From an uncultured Alphaproteobacteria bacterium (GTDB lineage Bacteria > Pseudomonadota > Alphaproteobacteria > Rickettsiales > UBA1997): a stretch of 12,241 nucleotides of DNA. The notes beneath the pieces were generated by a model. The model was not told where the DNA came from. It made no database searches and was given only the letters and a program-made list of their open reading frames with translations. Below are positions 1 through 6,505 of the stretch, piece after piece. Made by a program: the position numbers and the translations under genes. The stretch spans positions 1 to 12,241 of the forward strand of contig CAIOKL010000289.1 of NCBI GenBank assembly GCA_903858915.1. Direction: 5' to 3'. How positions within the stretch are numbered: position 1 is the stretch's first letter; each line of letters begins with the position of its first letter.

Positions 1-281
1 ATGATTAATTCTTGCGGAACAATACCAATTTTAAATTTGGTGGCTTTTTGATTTTCATCGATGTCAATTCCGGCGATTCTAACTTGCCCCGAAGTTTTTT
101 TAACCAAACCCGCTAAAATGTTAATAATCGTTGATTTTCCAGCTCCGTTGGGACCGAGCAATCCAAAAAAAGAACCCTTTTTTATTTTTAAATCTATCGA
201 TTTTAAAGCATCTTTCGATGTAGATTTTTTAGATTTTTGATAAGTTTTTTGGAGATTATTTATCTCAATTGCATATTCCAT
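1..281 (-). CDS. ABC transporter ATP-binding protein, N-terminal part (cut by window edge)
   Basis: The first 93 residues of an ABC transporter ATPase are present; the rest lies beyond the left edge. After an N-terminal strand (EINNLQKTY) comes a short Lys/Ser-rich insert, then the Walker A motif GPNGAGKST at residues 43-51, and the fragment ends at the Q-loop (GIVPQE, Gln about residue 90). The segment between them (ILAGLVKKTSGQVRIAGID) is typical of the ABC-2/NodI-DrrA type of exporter ATPase, which would pair with a membrane permease to move lipids, polysaccharides or drugs. The signature motif and Walker B are outside the window, so substrate and exact subfamily cannot be given. The ATG at 281 is the only sensible start; no clear ribosome binding site precedes it. 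It follows grxD by 52 bases on the same strand and could be co-transcribed with it. Confidence 0.93.
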   Translation of the reverse strand, partial: MEYAIEINNLQKTYQKSKKSTSKDALKSIDLKIKKGSFFGLLGPNGAGKSTIINILAGLVKKTSGQVRIAGIDIDENQKATKFKIGIVPQELI

Positions 282-333
282 TTTAATTTAAATGAATTTT
301 TATTTTCTTAAATTTCAGTAAATTTAAAAGTTC

Positions 334-654
334 TTAAATTATTTTTTTATCTTTGAGTAATTCTTGCAATTCTTGAGCTTGAAACATTTCTTTAACTATG
401 TCGCAACCGCCGACAAACTCGCCGTCGATGTAAAGTTGCGGAATGGTTGGCCAATCAGAAAATTCTTTAATTCCTTCGCGAATTTCTGGATTAGTCAGAA
501 CATTTATATCAACAAAATTGACATTTAAATTTTTTAAAATTTGCACAACAACCGCGGAAAATCCGCATTGCGGAAAATCTTTTGTGCCTTTCATGTAAAG
601 CACAACTTTGTTTTCCTCGATAGTTTTTTTAATTTCTTCAAAAATATTATCCAT
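334..654 (-). CDS. grxD: Monothiol glutaredoxin, Grx4/GrxD type
   Basis: A 106-residue single-domain monothiol glutaredoxin of normal family length. The active-site CGFS is at residues 30-33 in the context PQCGFSAVVVQIL. The glutathione-binding elements follow: WPTIPQLYI (68-76, with the cis-Pro of TIPQ) and GGCD (82-85). Members of this family bind a labile [2Fe-2S] cluster as a homodimer with two glutathiones, or as a heterodimer with BolA, and act in the cytoplasm in Fe-S cluster transfer and iron sensing, not in disulfide reduction. The gene lies 4 nt downstream of bolA on the same strand, so the two are almost certainly co-transcribed and made together, matching the known physical partnership. 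The start ATG at 654 is fixed by the tight junction with bolA. No unusual residues are seen. Confidence 0.97.
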   Translation of the reverse strand: MDNIFEEIKKTIEENKVVLYMKGTKDFPQCGFSAVVVQILKNLNVNFVDINVLTNPEIREGIKEFSDWPTIPQLYIDGEFVGGCDIVKEMFQAQELQELLKDKKII

Positions 655-658
655 AAAT

Positions 659-889
659 TTAAGTCGATGAAGTTTTGATTTCTATGGCGTGAAGCCGATT
701 ATTTAAAATTGAATCCAAGGCTTTGTGAACGATTCGATGTTGTTGAATTTTATTTTTTTCAACAAAAATTTCATCGATAATTTCAATACGATAATGGTCT
801 TTGTCGCCTACTAAATCAACGATTTTAACAGTTGCATTCGGAAAGCTTAATTTAACAATTTCGTATAATTCTTTTTGTTCTATCGCCAT
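659..889 (-). CDS. bolA: BolA-family protein, partner of monothiol glutaredoxin
   Basis: A 76-residue protein covering the whole BolA fold (a small class II KH-like fold). Family features are a FP motif (residues 16-17), GDKDHYRIEI (about 29-38) with His32, the HRIVHKAL helix (51-58) and the C-terminal LHAIEIKT strand (66-73) with the invariant His67, which in BolA-Grx heterodimers is a candidate ligand of the shared [2Fe-2S] cluster. The short length and lack of an N-terminal extension resemble the BolA2/YrbA-like branch more than E. coli BolA itself. It lies 4 nt upstream of grxD, so both come from one transcript; this pairing is common in alphaproteobacteria. The role inferred is Fe-S cluster delivery or iron regulation together with GrxD. 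A weak sigma70-like promoter is seen about 25-50 nt upstream. Confidence 0.95.
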   Translation of the reverse strand: MAIEQKELYEIVKLSFPNATVKIVDLVGDKDHYRIEIIDEIFVEKNKIQQHRIVHKALDSILNNRLHAIEIKTSST

Positions 890-911
890 AATTAAATTTT
901 AAGTTTAGCTA

Positions 912-940
912 ATTTTAGTAATTTAAATTTTAAGGAACAA
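912..940 (-). promoter_or_regulatory. Candidate sigma70-type promoter for bolA-grxD
   Basis: Read on the minus strand, a -35-like TTGTTC (940-935) is separated by exactly 17 nt from a -10-like TAAAAT (917-912), which would start transcription about 15 nt upstream of the bolA ATG at 889. The spacing is ideal, but the region is very AT-rich and such matches arise easily by chance. Confidence 0.3.
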
Positions 941-986
941 GTTGTTATACAAAATTATTAAATTTACCAAAATTTAGGAAATAATT

Positions 987-1026
987 TTATCGTTTTTCGG
1001 CGATTGAATCGGCGTATCCGCGATAA
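987..1026. repeat. GC-rich palindromic element between the permease gene and bolA
   Basis: In an otherwise AT-only gap, TTATCG (987-992) and CGATAA (1021-1026) form a 6-bp inverted repeat. Inside lie CGG (998-1000) facing CCG (1018-1020) and a perfect small palindrome CGATTGAATCG (1001-1011). The core GATTGAATCGGCG matches 11 of 13 bases with GATTGACTCGGGG in the rpsO-pnp gap, and both elements begin TTATC and end GATAA. It lies downstream of the permease stop codon and upstream of bolA, so it could act as a 3' end structure, although no U-run follows on either strand. It may belong to a small family of dispersed intergenic palindromes or structured RNAs; this is inference from two copies. 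Confidence 0.5.
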
Positions 1027-1054
1027 GATTTTAGAAATAATATAAAAAATTATC

Positions 1055-1924
1055 TTAAAAAAAGAATTTTGAAACGGTTATCAAGCTCAATGAAGAAATT
1101 AAAATTCCAACTATAAACATTATTAATTTTGTTGGCAATTTGGTGGTAATTTTGGCCGCGAAAGGCGCGATTAATACGCCTCCGGCGATTAGTCCAAAAA
1201 TGGTTTCAGGATTGCTTACGCCAACAAAAATTGCGAAAGATAATCCGGTTGAAGTGGTAATAAAAAATTCGGCGGAATTAACGGAGCCGATGGTTTTTTT
1301 TGGTTCGTGACCACTCGATAAAAGAGTTGTGGTGACGACTGGTCCCCAACCTCCCCCTCCAACAGCATCAACCATTCCACCAGCAAATGCCAGCGGAGTA
1401 ATTTTTTTAGAATTAAGGGTGGTTTTGAAAATATTTTTTTTAAATGCTTTTAAAATTATATAAATTCCCATGATTAAAAGATATAGTGATATCCAAGGTT
1501 TTAAGATTTTGCCATCAATATTTGTTAAAATTAAAACGCCGATTAAACCGCCAAAAATTCCCGGGAAAACTAAATTTAAAAATAATTTTTTATCAATATT
1601 GTTTAAACGCCAATGGCTTAAGCCCGAAGCTCCGGTCGTGAATATTTCGGAAATATGAATTGAGCTGGAAGCCATTGCAGGAGAAGCGCCTTGAGATAAT
1701 AAAAATGTTGTTGCGGTTACGCCGTAAGCCATTCCTATCGAGCCATCAATGGTTTGAGCGATTATGCCAATTATAAAACCATTTAAAAAATTTGAATAAT
1801 TAATCGTTTCGGTCGAATAAATAAACCAACAAGATGAGAGAATTATTAATGCGGTTAGTAAAAGTAGGGCTAGAAAATTTTGTAGATTTTGATATTTGTG
1901 TTTGGGTTTTTTTATTTTTGGCAT
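1055..1924 (-). CDS. TauE/SafE (TSUP) family membrane permease
   Basis: A 289-residue integral membrane protein, with about eight hydrophobic segments by eye, of the TauE/SafE family. Family members export or take up small anions such as sulfite, sulfoacetate, sulfolactate or other organosulfur compounds; the substrate here cannot be predicted. The duplicated architecture is visible: the first repeat has AQTIDGSIGMAYGVTATTFL (about 56-75) and the second GGMVDAVGGGGWGPVVTTTL (about 182-201), with matching Asp, Gly-rich and TT(T)-LL positions. A Lys-rich N-terminus (KIKKPKHKYQ) precedes the first membrane helix, consistent with a cytoplasmic start. The gene is 54 nt downstream of pnp, with a strong hairpin in the gap, so it probably has partly separate expression. 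It has no evident functional link to its RNA-metabolism and Fe-S neighbours. The ATG at 1924 is a reasonable start. Confidence 0.92.
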   Translation of the reverse strand: MPKIKKPKHKYQNLQNFLALLLLTALIILSSCWFIYSTETINYSNFLNGFIIGIIAQTIDGSIGMAYGVTATTFLLSQGASPAMASSSIHISEIFTTGASGLSHWRLNNIDKKLFLNLVFPGIFGGLIGVLILTNIDGKILKPWISLYLLIMGIYIILKAFKKNIFKTTLNSKKITPLAFAGGMVDAVGGGGWGPVVTTTLLSSGHEPKKTIGSVNSAEFFITTSTGLSFAIFVGVSNPETIFGLIAGGVLIAPFAAKITTKLPTKLIMFIVGILISSLSLITVSKFFF

Positions 1925-1932
1925 TGTTTAAG

Positions 1933-1975
1933 AATTTTTTAAGGACTAGTTTTTAAAGCTAGTCCTTAAATAATT
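1933..1975 (-). terminator. Strong hairpin after pnp (probable 3' end structure or terminator)
   Basis: Bases 1933-1949 and 1959-1975 form a 17-bp inverted repeat with one mismatch, around a 9-nt loop. The central 12 bp (1938-1949 with 1959-1970, AAGGAC pairing with GTCCTT) are perfect. On the minus strand it begins four bases past the pnp stop codon and ends 9 nt before the permease ATG. A clean U-run does not follow; the end of the stem is A-rich. It may therefore be an mRNA-stabilising or attenuating hairpin as much as an intrinsic terminator. Confidence 0.65.
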
Positions 1976-1978
1976 TAG

Positions 1979-4330
1979 TTAACTAAAAAATCCGCGTCTT
2001 TTTTTAGAAGAATCATCGCGATCACCTCCGCGACGATCTCTGTCGCCACCTCTACGGTCATCACTACCACGACGATCATCTCCGCCTCTTCTATCATCGC
2101 GACGATCATCACCACCTCTTCTTCTGTCGCGACGGTCATCTCCGCCTCTTTCGCCACGATTATCATCGCCTCTAGGAGAAAATTCGCGTTCATCAACCAT
2201 ATTTGGTTTGTTAGCGATTTTGTCAGAAATATCTTCGCCAGTTGTTTGGTCAACGCATCTGAAGCTTAATTTAGGACGACCTTTTTTATCGAAGCCTATA
2301 ACTTTTACTTTAACAACATCACCTTCATTGATAACATCTTCAACGAAATCAATACGATATTCGGCAAGTTCCGAAATGTGAACGAATCCATCGCGATTGT
2401 TAGAAATGCTTACGAAAGCTCCGGCGTCAATTACTTTAACTACTGGACCTTCATAAATATCGCCGATTTCAGGTTCAAAAGTTATTTCTTGAATCATGCT
2501 GATAGCTTTTTTAATGCATTCCGCGCTGTTCGAAGCGATTTTTACAATTCCGCTATCTTCAATATCAACTGAAGCACCTGAAACTGCGCAAATTTCTTTG
2601 ATTACCGCGCCTCTTGAGCCGATAACTTCACGAATTTTCTTTTGAGCAATATTGATGATTTCAATTTTTGGAACATTGTTATTAAGCTCGGTTCTAGGAG
2701 CTGACATAACGGCATCCATTTTATCAAGAATATGAATTCGACCTTCAAGAGCTTGATGTAAAGCTTTTTCCATAATTTCAGCGGTAATTCCGTTGATTTT
2801 GATGTCCATTTGAAGTGCTGTAATTCCATTTCTTGAACCGGCAACTTTGAAATCCATATCGCCAAGATGATCTTCGTCACCCATGATATCAGAAAGGATA
2901 ACATAATTATCGCCTTCTTTAATCAAGCCCATGGCAATTCCAGAAACTGAAGATTGAATCGGAACTCCCGAATCCATTAATGCAAGAGATGCTCCGCAAA
3001 CTGTGGCCATTGAAGAAGAGCCATTTGATTCGGTTATTTCTGAAACAATACGAGTTGTGTAAGAGAATTTTTCGGCATTTGGATAAACTGGATTAATAGC
3101 TCTCCAAGCAAGTTTTCCGTGACCAATTTCGCGACGACCCGGTGATTTTAATTGACCGACTTCGCCAACTGAATATGGTGGAAAATTATAGTGAAGCATG
3201 AAAGATTCTTCAGCCATAACTGAATCTAAATTTTCGATAAGTTGTTTATCTTTTCCGCCTGCGCCAAGAGTTGAAACAACCAAGGCTTGAGTTTCGCCAC
3301 GAGTGAATAAAGCTGAACCGTGAACTTGTGGTAAAATGCCAACTTCGATTTCAATTTGTCTGATTTGATCGGTTTTACGACCATCAATTCTTAGGCCATT
3401 TTTTAAAATATCGTTACGAACAATTTCTTGTGATAAAATTTTAAAAATAGATTTGATTTTATTATCATCGATTCCTTGATCAGCGTTAACAAATTTTTCT
3501 TTGATATCGCTAAGAATTTTTTCAAGATCGCCAGCGCGAGCTTGTTTTTCAAGTTTTTTATAAGCTTTAATTAAGCGATCACCAATGAAAGTTGTGATGT
3601 TATTTTTTAAAGTCTCATTATCTGGTTTGGCAACAATCATTTTAGTTTTTCCGCACGCAGTTTTGAATTCTTCAATCATAGCGATTACTTCTTGGAATGC
3701 ATTATGTCCAAAATTTACCGCATCTAACATTTTTTGTTCAGATAATTCTTTGGCTTCCGATTCAACCATTAAAACTGAAGTTTTGGTTCCGGCTACAATT
3801 AAATCGAGAGTGCTACCTTTAAGTTCTTCGTTGCTAGGATTTAAAACAAATTCATTGTTGATTAATCCAACTCTAGAAGCGGCAACAACCATTTCAAAAG
3901 GAGCTTCTGAAATTGATAAAGCTGATGAAGCGCCAATCAAGGCTGGAATGTCAGGATTGCAAGTTGGATCATATGATAAAACGGTGCAAACTACATTGAC
4001 TTCATTGTAAAAATTTGAAGGAAACATTGGGCGAATTGGACGATCAATTAATCGCGCAACTAGAGTAGCAACATCTGAAGGTTTAGTTTCTCTTTTGAAA
4101 AATCCACCTGGAATTTTTCCGGCGGCGTATGATTTTTCTAGATAATTAACAGTTAAAGGAAAAAAATCGGCATTTTCGGCAACTTTTGAAGCGATTGTTA
4201 CCGCGCATAAAATTGTAGTGTTGCCATATTTTACAATTACTGAGCCATTAGCTTGTCTGGCTATTTTTCCGGTTTCGATTGATAAGGTTTTGCCATTCCA
4301 ATTGATTTCTTTTTTTACAACATTGAACAT
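1979..4330 (-). CDS. pnp: Polyribonucleotide nucleotidyltransferase (PNPase)
   Basis: A 783-residue PNPase with the full domain order: first RNase PH domain (about 1-140), helical linker (about 150-305), catalytic second RNase PH domain (about 310-545), KH domain (about 553-612, GxxG as GSRG at 571-574) and S1 domain (about 622-692). Catalytic and phosphate-binding elements are intact: FMLHYNFPPYSVGE (377-390), SPGRREIGHGKLAWRAI (396-412) and GDEDHLGDMDFKVAG (484-498), where Asp487 and Asp493 match the catalytic pair of E. coli. It degrades RNA 3' to 5' using phosphate and can add tails in reverse. It is longer than the usual ~700 residues because of an Arg/Asp/Gly-rich tail (about 718-783). 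It follows rpsO, the widespread bacterial order, with a 143-nt gap holding a palindromic leader that may serve autoregulation. Confidence 0.99.
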   Translation of the reverse strand: MFNVVKKEINWNGKTLSIETGKIARQANGSVIVKYGNTTILCAVTIASKVAENADFFPLTVNYLEKSYAAGKIPGGFFKRETKPSDVATLVARLIDRPIRPMFPSNFYNEVNVVCTVLSYDPTCNPDIPALIGASSALSISEAPFEMVVAASRVGLINNEFVLNPSNEELKGSTLDLIVAGTKTSVLMVESEAKELSEQKMLDAVNFGHNAFQEVIAMIEEFKTACGKTKMIVAKPDNETLKNNITTFIGDRLIKAYKKLEKQARAGDLEKILSDIKEKFVNADQGIDDNKIKSIFKILSQEIVRNDILKNGLRIDGRKTDQIRQIEIEVGILPQVHGSALFTRGETQALVVSTLGAGGKDKQLIENLDSVMAEESFMLHYNFPPYSVGEVGQLKSPGRREIGHGKLAWRAINPVYPNAEKFSYTTRIVSEITESNGSSSMATVCGASLALMDSGVPIQSSVSGIAMGLIKEGDNYVILSDIMGDEDHLGDMDFKVAGSRNGITALQMDIKINGITAEIMEKALHQALEGRIHILDKMDAVMSAPRTELNNNVPKIEIINIAQKKIREVIGSRGAVIKEICAVSGASVDIEDSGIVKIASNSAECIKKAISMIQEITFEPEIGDIYEGPVVKVIDAGAFVSISNNRDGFVHISELAEYRIDFVEDVINEGDVVKVKVIGFDKKGRPKLSFRCVDQTTGEDISDKIANKPNMVDEREFSPRGDDNRGERGGDDRRDRRRGGDDRRDDRRGGDDRRGSDDRRGGDRDRRGGDRDDSSKKRRGFFS
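2015..2173 (-). repeat. Repeat tract coding the RGG/DDRR tail of PNPase
   Basis: This part of pnp codes about 53 residues built from imperfect repeats of RGGDDRR, RRGGDRD and similar units (protein positions about 720-772). The DNA shows the same periodicity, with repeated cgacgatcatc and ccgcctctt-like blocks about 27-33 bases apart. Such tracts can change length by slippage or recombination. The residues are almost only Arg, Asp and Gly, so the tail should be disordered, and its RGG clusters resemble RNA-binding RGG boxes. Confidence 0.85.
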
Positions 4331-4396
4331 ATTTTCATCTTTTTAAGTTTTTGGGGAGTGTGAATTAATCTCTTAACCACTTTACAACAATATTTG

Positions 4397-4442
4397 TTAT
4401 CTAGAACGCTCGCAGGATTGACTCGGGGATTGTTCTAGATAA
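4397..4442 (-). promoter_or_regulatory. Palindromic leader element between rpsO and pnp
   Basis: An 11-bp perfect inverted repeat, TTATCTAGAAC (4397-4407) and GTTCTAGATAA (4432-4442), flanks a 24-base core that is much more GC-rich than its surroundings. It lies 67 bases upstream of the pnp ATG and 31 bases downstream of the rpsO stop. In E. coli the same gap holds the rpsO terminator and a leader stem-loop that RNase III cuts for PNPase autocontrol; this hairpin is in the right place for a similar role. The stem is shorter than a typical RNase III site and no U-run follows. The core shares GATTGAnTCGGnG with the element at 987-1026. Confidence 0.6.
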
Positions 4443-4473
4443 TTATTCTTTCGAAAAATATTTAATTTATTTA

Positions 4474-4743
4474 CTATTTTCTGATATCAATTTTCTTGAT
4501 AAGATCTTCGTAACGCTCATTTGAAATATCTTTCAGGTAATCAAGGAGTCTTCTTCTTTTGCCAACCAAAATGAGAAGACCTCTTCTAGAAGAGTGATCT
4601 TTTTTATGAATTTTTAAATGCTCGGTTAAAGTATTGATTTTTTTAGTTAAGATTGCGCACTGAACCTCAGTTGAGCCAGTGTCATTTTTACCTTGAGCAA
4701 ATTCGCTTATTACTTGTTTTTTAGTTTTTTTATCGAACAACAT
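4474..4743 (-). CDS. rpsO: 30S ribosomal protein S15
   Basis: An 89-residue protein of exactly the usual S15 length. Conserved blocks are present: DTGSTEVQ (about 21-28), LTEHLKIHKKDHSSRRGLL (about 38-56, the main 16S rRNA contact region with the HKKDHSSRRGL signature) and VGKRRRLLDYLK (60-71). S15 binds the helix 20-22 junction of 16S rRNA and nucleates assembly of the platform of the small subunit. It sits between truB and pnp, the common bacterial arrangement. No good Shine-Dalgarno sequence precedes the ATG at 4743; the leader is AT-rich, as for most genes here. The 75-nt gap to truB has no clear terminator, so rpsO may be read partly from the upstream transcript. Confidence 0.99.
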   Translation of the reverse strand: MLFDKKTKKQVISEFAQGKNDTGSTEVQCAILTKKINTLTEHLKIHKKDHSSRRGLLILVGKRRRLLDYLKDISNERYEDLIKKIDIRK

Positions 4744-4818
4744 TTTTAAATTAATTATGCCTGAAAGATTAATTCAAGCGGGTTGGTATTGTATAACTCA
4801 ATCATCTTTTTGCGATTT

Positions 4819-5562
4819 TTACATCTCGTGCAAAGCTAGAAGAGAGCCATCTTTATTAGACTGCCCAAAATTAACGATATTTTTTAATTCGTCAAGTGAA
4901 ATTGTTTTGTCGATTGAAAATTTTCCAACATTTTTTCTTTTTAATTCTCCGACATAGCCACAAATATTATTTTTTTTACAAATATCTCTGGCTAAACTTC
5001 TAACATAAGTTCCTTTCGAACATTCAATTTCCATTTCGCAATAATCGGCGCAATATTTTAAAACTTTTATTGAATAAATTTCAATTTCTCGAAAAGGCAT
5101 TTCCACGGCTAAACCTTTGCGCGCTAAATCGTAAGACCTTTCGCCGTTAATTTTTATTGCTGAAAATATTGAAGGTTGCTGATTTATTTTTCCAATAAAA
5201 TTTGGAATATTTTTCATAAAATCCGCCGAGGAAATTCTTTTGTCATTTTCTTCAATAACCTGCCCCGTAATATCATCGCTATCCCTAAATTCTCCAAATA
5301 TTATTTTAAAATAATATTTTTTTCTAAAATCCATAATTTTTGAAGATTGTTTTGTGGATTTATTGATGGCTATTGGCAATACTCCGGTTGCAAATGGATC
5401 AAGTGTTCCGCCATGTCCAACTTTTTTGGCTTTGGTTATTTTTTTTATTATTTTTACAGCGAATGCCGAGGAAATATCTTTTGGTTTGTCTAAATTTATC
5501 CAATAATTTTCATTGGTTAAATCAAAACCATTTTTTACAAAAATACTAGAGACGATTGTCAT
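4819..5562 (-). CDS. truB: tRNA pseudouridine(55) synthase TruB, catalytic domain only
   Basis: A 247-residue TruB, which makes the universal pseudouridine 55 in the T-loop of tRNAs. The catalytic motif GHGGTLDPFATGVLPI (49-64) contains the nucleophile Asp55. Next are YYFKIIFGEFRDSDDITG (83-100) with the base-stacking Tyr, QQPSIFSAIKINGERSYDLARKG (128-150), and CSKGTYVRSLARDI (181-194) with the conserved Arg. Typical TruB proteins have about 300 residues and end in a PUA-like C-terminal domain; here the chain stops at LLALHEM, where that domain would begin, so it is missing. The next frame after the stop runs about 20 codons but shows no PUA resemblance. It starts 5 nt after atpG and leads into rpsO-pnp, so it probably shares a transcript with the ATP synthase genes. 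Confidence 0.96.
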   Translation of the reverse strand: MTIVSSIFVKNGFDLTNENYWINLDKPKDISSAFAVKIIKKITKAKKVGHGGTLDPFATGVLPIAINKSTKQSSKIMDFRKKYYFKIIFGEFRDSDDITGQVIEENDKRISSADFMKNIPNFIGKINQQPSIFSAIKINGERSYDLARKGLAVEMPFREIEIYSIKVLKYCADYCEMEIECSKGTYVRSLARDICKKNNICGYVGELKRKNVGKFSIDKTISLDELKNIVNFGQSNKDGSLLALHEM

Positions 5563-5567
5563 CTAAA

Positions 5568-6455
5568 CTACACAGCATTGGCGCCAGAGACAATATCAAT
5601 AAGTTCTCTAGTGATATTTGCTTGACGGGTGCGGTTATAAACTAATGTTAAATTTTTAATCATTTTGCCAGCATTATTGCTTGCCGATTCCATTGCCGAC
5701 ATCCTTGCGCCTTGTTCAGAAGCGCTATTTTCCAGAAGTTGATTATAAATTTGCGTTGCAATATTTTTTGGTAATAATTCTTTGAGAATTTCTTCTTCAT
5801 TTGGCTCGTAATTCATCGGCGACTCTAAATTCGCTAAACTTGAATTAAAATTTATTGGCGCGGGAATGATTTGGTTGCATACTTGTTCTTGGGTAATCGC
5901 CGATTTAAATTTGCTGTAAATCACTTCGCAAACATCGAATTCATTATTATCGAACATTTCAATAATTTTATCGCTTAATTTATTAGCGACTTCAAAATTT
6001 ATATTGCTTCTAAAAATTCCGCTAAAATTTTCTACAATTTTATTGGCGTGAAGGGTGCGCAATTGTTCATATGCTTTTCTGCCGACGCACATAATTTTTA
6101 CTTCGCGACCTTGGGAAATTAATTCGTGAATTTTATTTTTGGTAAATTTGACGGTAGCGCTATTAAGACCGCCACACAGGCCTCGATCTGAAGAAACTAC
6201 AACGATTAAATGTTTTTCATTGGTGCCTTTTCCGGTTAATAATGGAAATTTTTCGTTCAAACCACCTCTAACTGAAATGTTTGAAGCTAAGCTTGAAGTC
6301 ATTTCGCGAATTTTTTCGGCGAATGGACGCGAAGATTCAACCAAATTTCGAGCTTTTTTAAGGCGAGAAGCAGCGACCATTTTCATGGCTTTTGTCATCT
6401 TTTGGGTCGACTTAACCGATTTTATTCTTGTTTTTAATGTTTTTAAATTTGCCAT
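5568..6455 (-). CDS. atpG: F1F0 ATP synthase gamma subunit
   Basis: A 295-residue gamma subunit, the rotating central shaft of F1, of normal length. The N-terminal helix is typical (IKSVKSTQKMTKAMKMVAAS, residues 11-30), the Rossmann-like middle has SSDRGLCGGLN (88-98), and the C-terminal helix carries RMSAMESASNNAGKMI and YNRTRQANITRELIDIVSGA (about 251-293), the part that turns inside the alpha3beta3 ring. Its neighbour upstream is atpA, with a 50-nt gap holding a strong hairpin. Downstream, unusually, comes truB after only 5 nt instead of atpD and atpC, so those genes must lie elsewhere in the genome if present. The ATG at 6455 is the family-consistent start (MANLKTLKTRI). Confidence 0.99.
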   Translation of the reverse strand: MANLKTLKTRIKSVKSTQKMTKAMKMVAASRLKKARNLVESSRPFAEKIREMTSSLASNISVRGGLNEKFPLLTGKGTNEKHLIVVVSSDRGLCGGLNSATVKFTKNKIHELISQGREVKIMCVGRKAYEQLRTLHANKIVENFSGIFRSNINFEVANKLSDKIIEMFDNNEFDVCEVIYSKFKSAITQEQVCNQIIPAPINFNSSLANLESPMNYEPNEEEILKELLPKNIATQIYNQLLENSASEQGARMSAMESASNNAGKMIKNLTLVYNRTRQANITRELIDIVSGANAV

Positions 6456-6462
6456 AAAATTT

Positions 6463-6499
6463 CATGTTAACATGCCAAGAAAAAATCTTGGCATTGTTA
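6463..6499 (-). promoter_or_regulatory. Intercistronic hairpin between atpA and atpG
   Basis: ATGCCAAGA (6472-6480) and TCTTGGCAT (6486-6494) pair perfectly across a 5-nt loop, and the stem continues through TAACA / TGTTA with one bulged base (about 6468-6499). It overlaps a perfect 12-bp palindrome CATGTTAACATG (6463-6474). On the minus strand it fills most of the gap between the atpA stop and the atpG start. No U-run follows, so full termination is unlikely. A role in mRNA stability, processing or lowering gamma synthesis relative to alpha is plausible inference. Confidence 0.65.
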
Positions 6500-6505
6500 G
6501 CTAAG

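Noticed and set aside
987..1026. Intrinsic terminator of the permease gene
   Set aside because: The outer stem is only 6 bp with a large interior, and no run of U follows on the relevant strand.
2952..2962. Third copy of GATTGAATCGG, as in the element at 987-1026
   Set aside because: It is inside pnp, coding normal PNPase residues (VPIQSS), and has no flanking inverted arms.
3585..4010. 141-codon plus-strand open frame
   Set aside because: It lies entirely opposite the well-supported pnp coding sequence and resembles no family; it is an antisense shadow.
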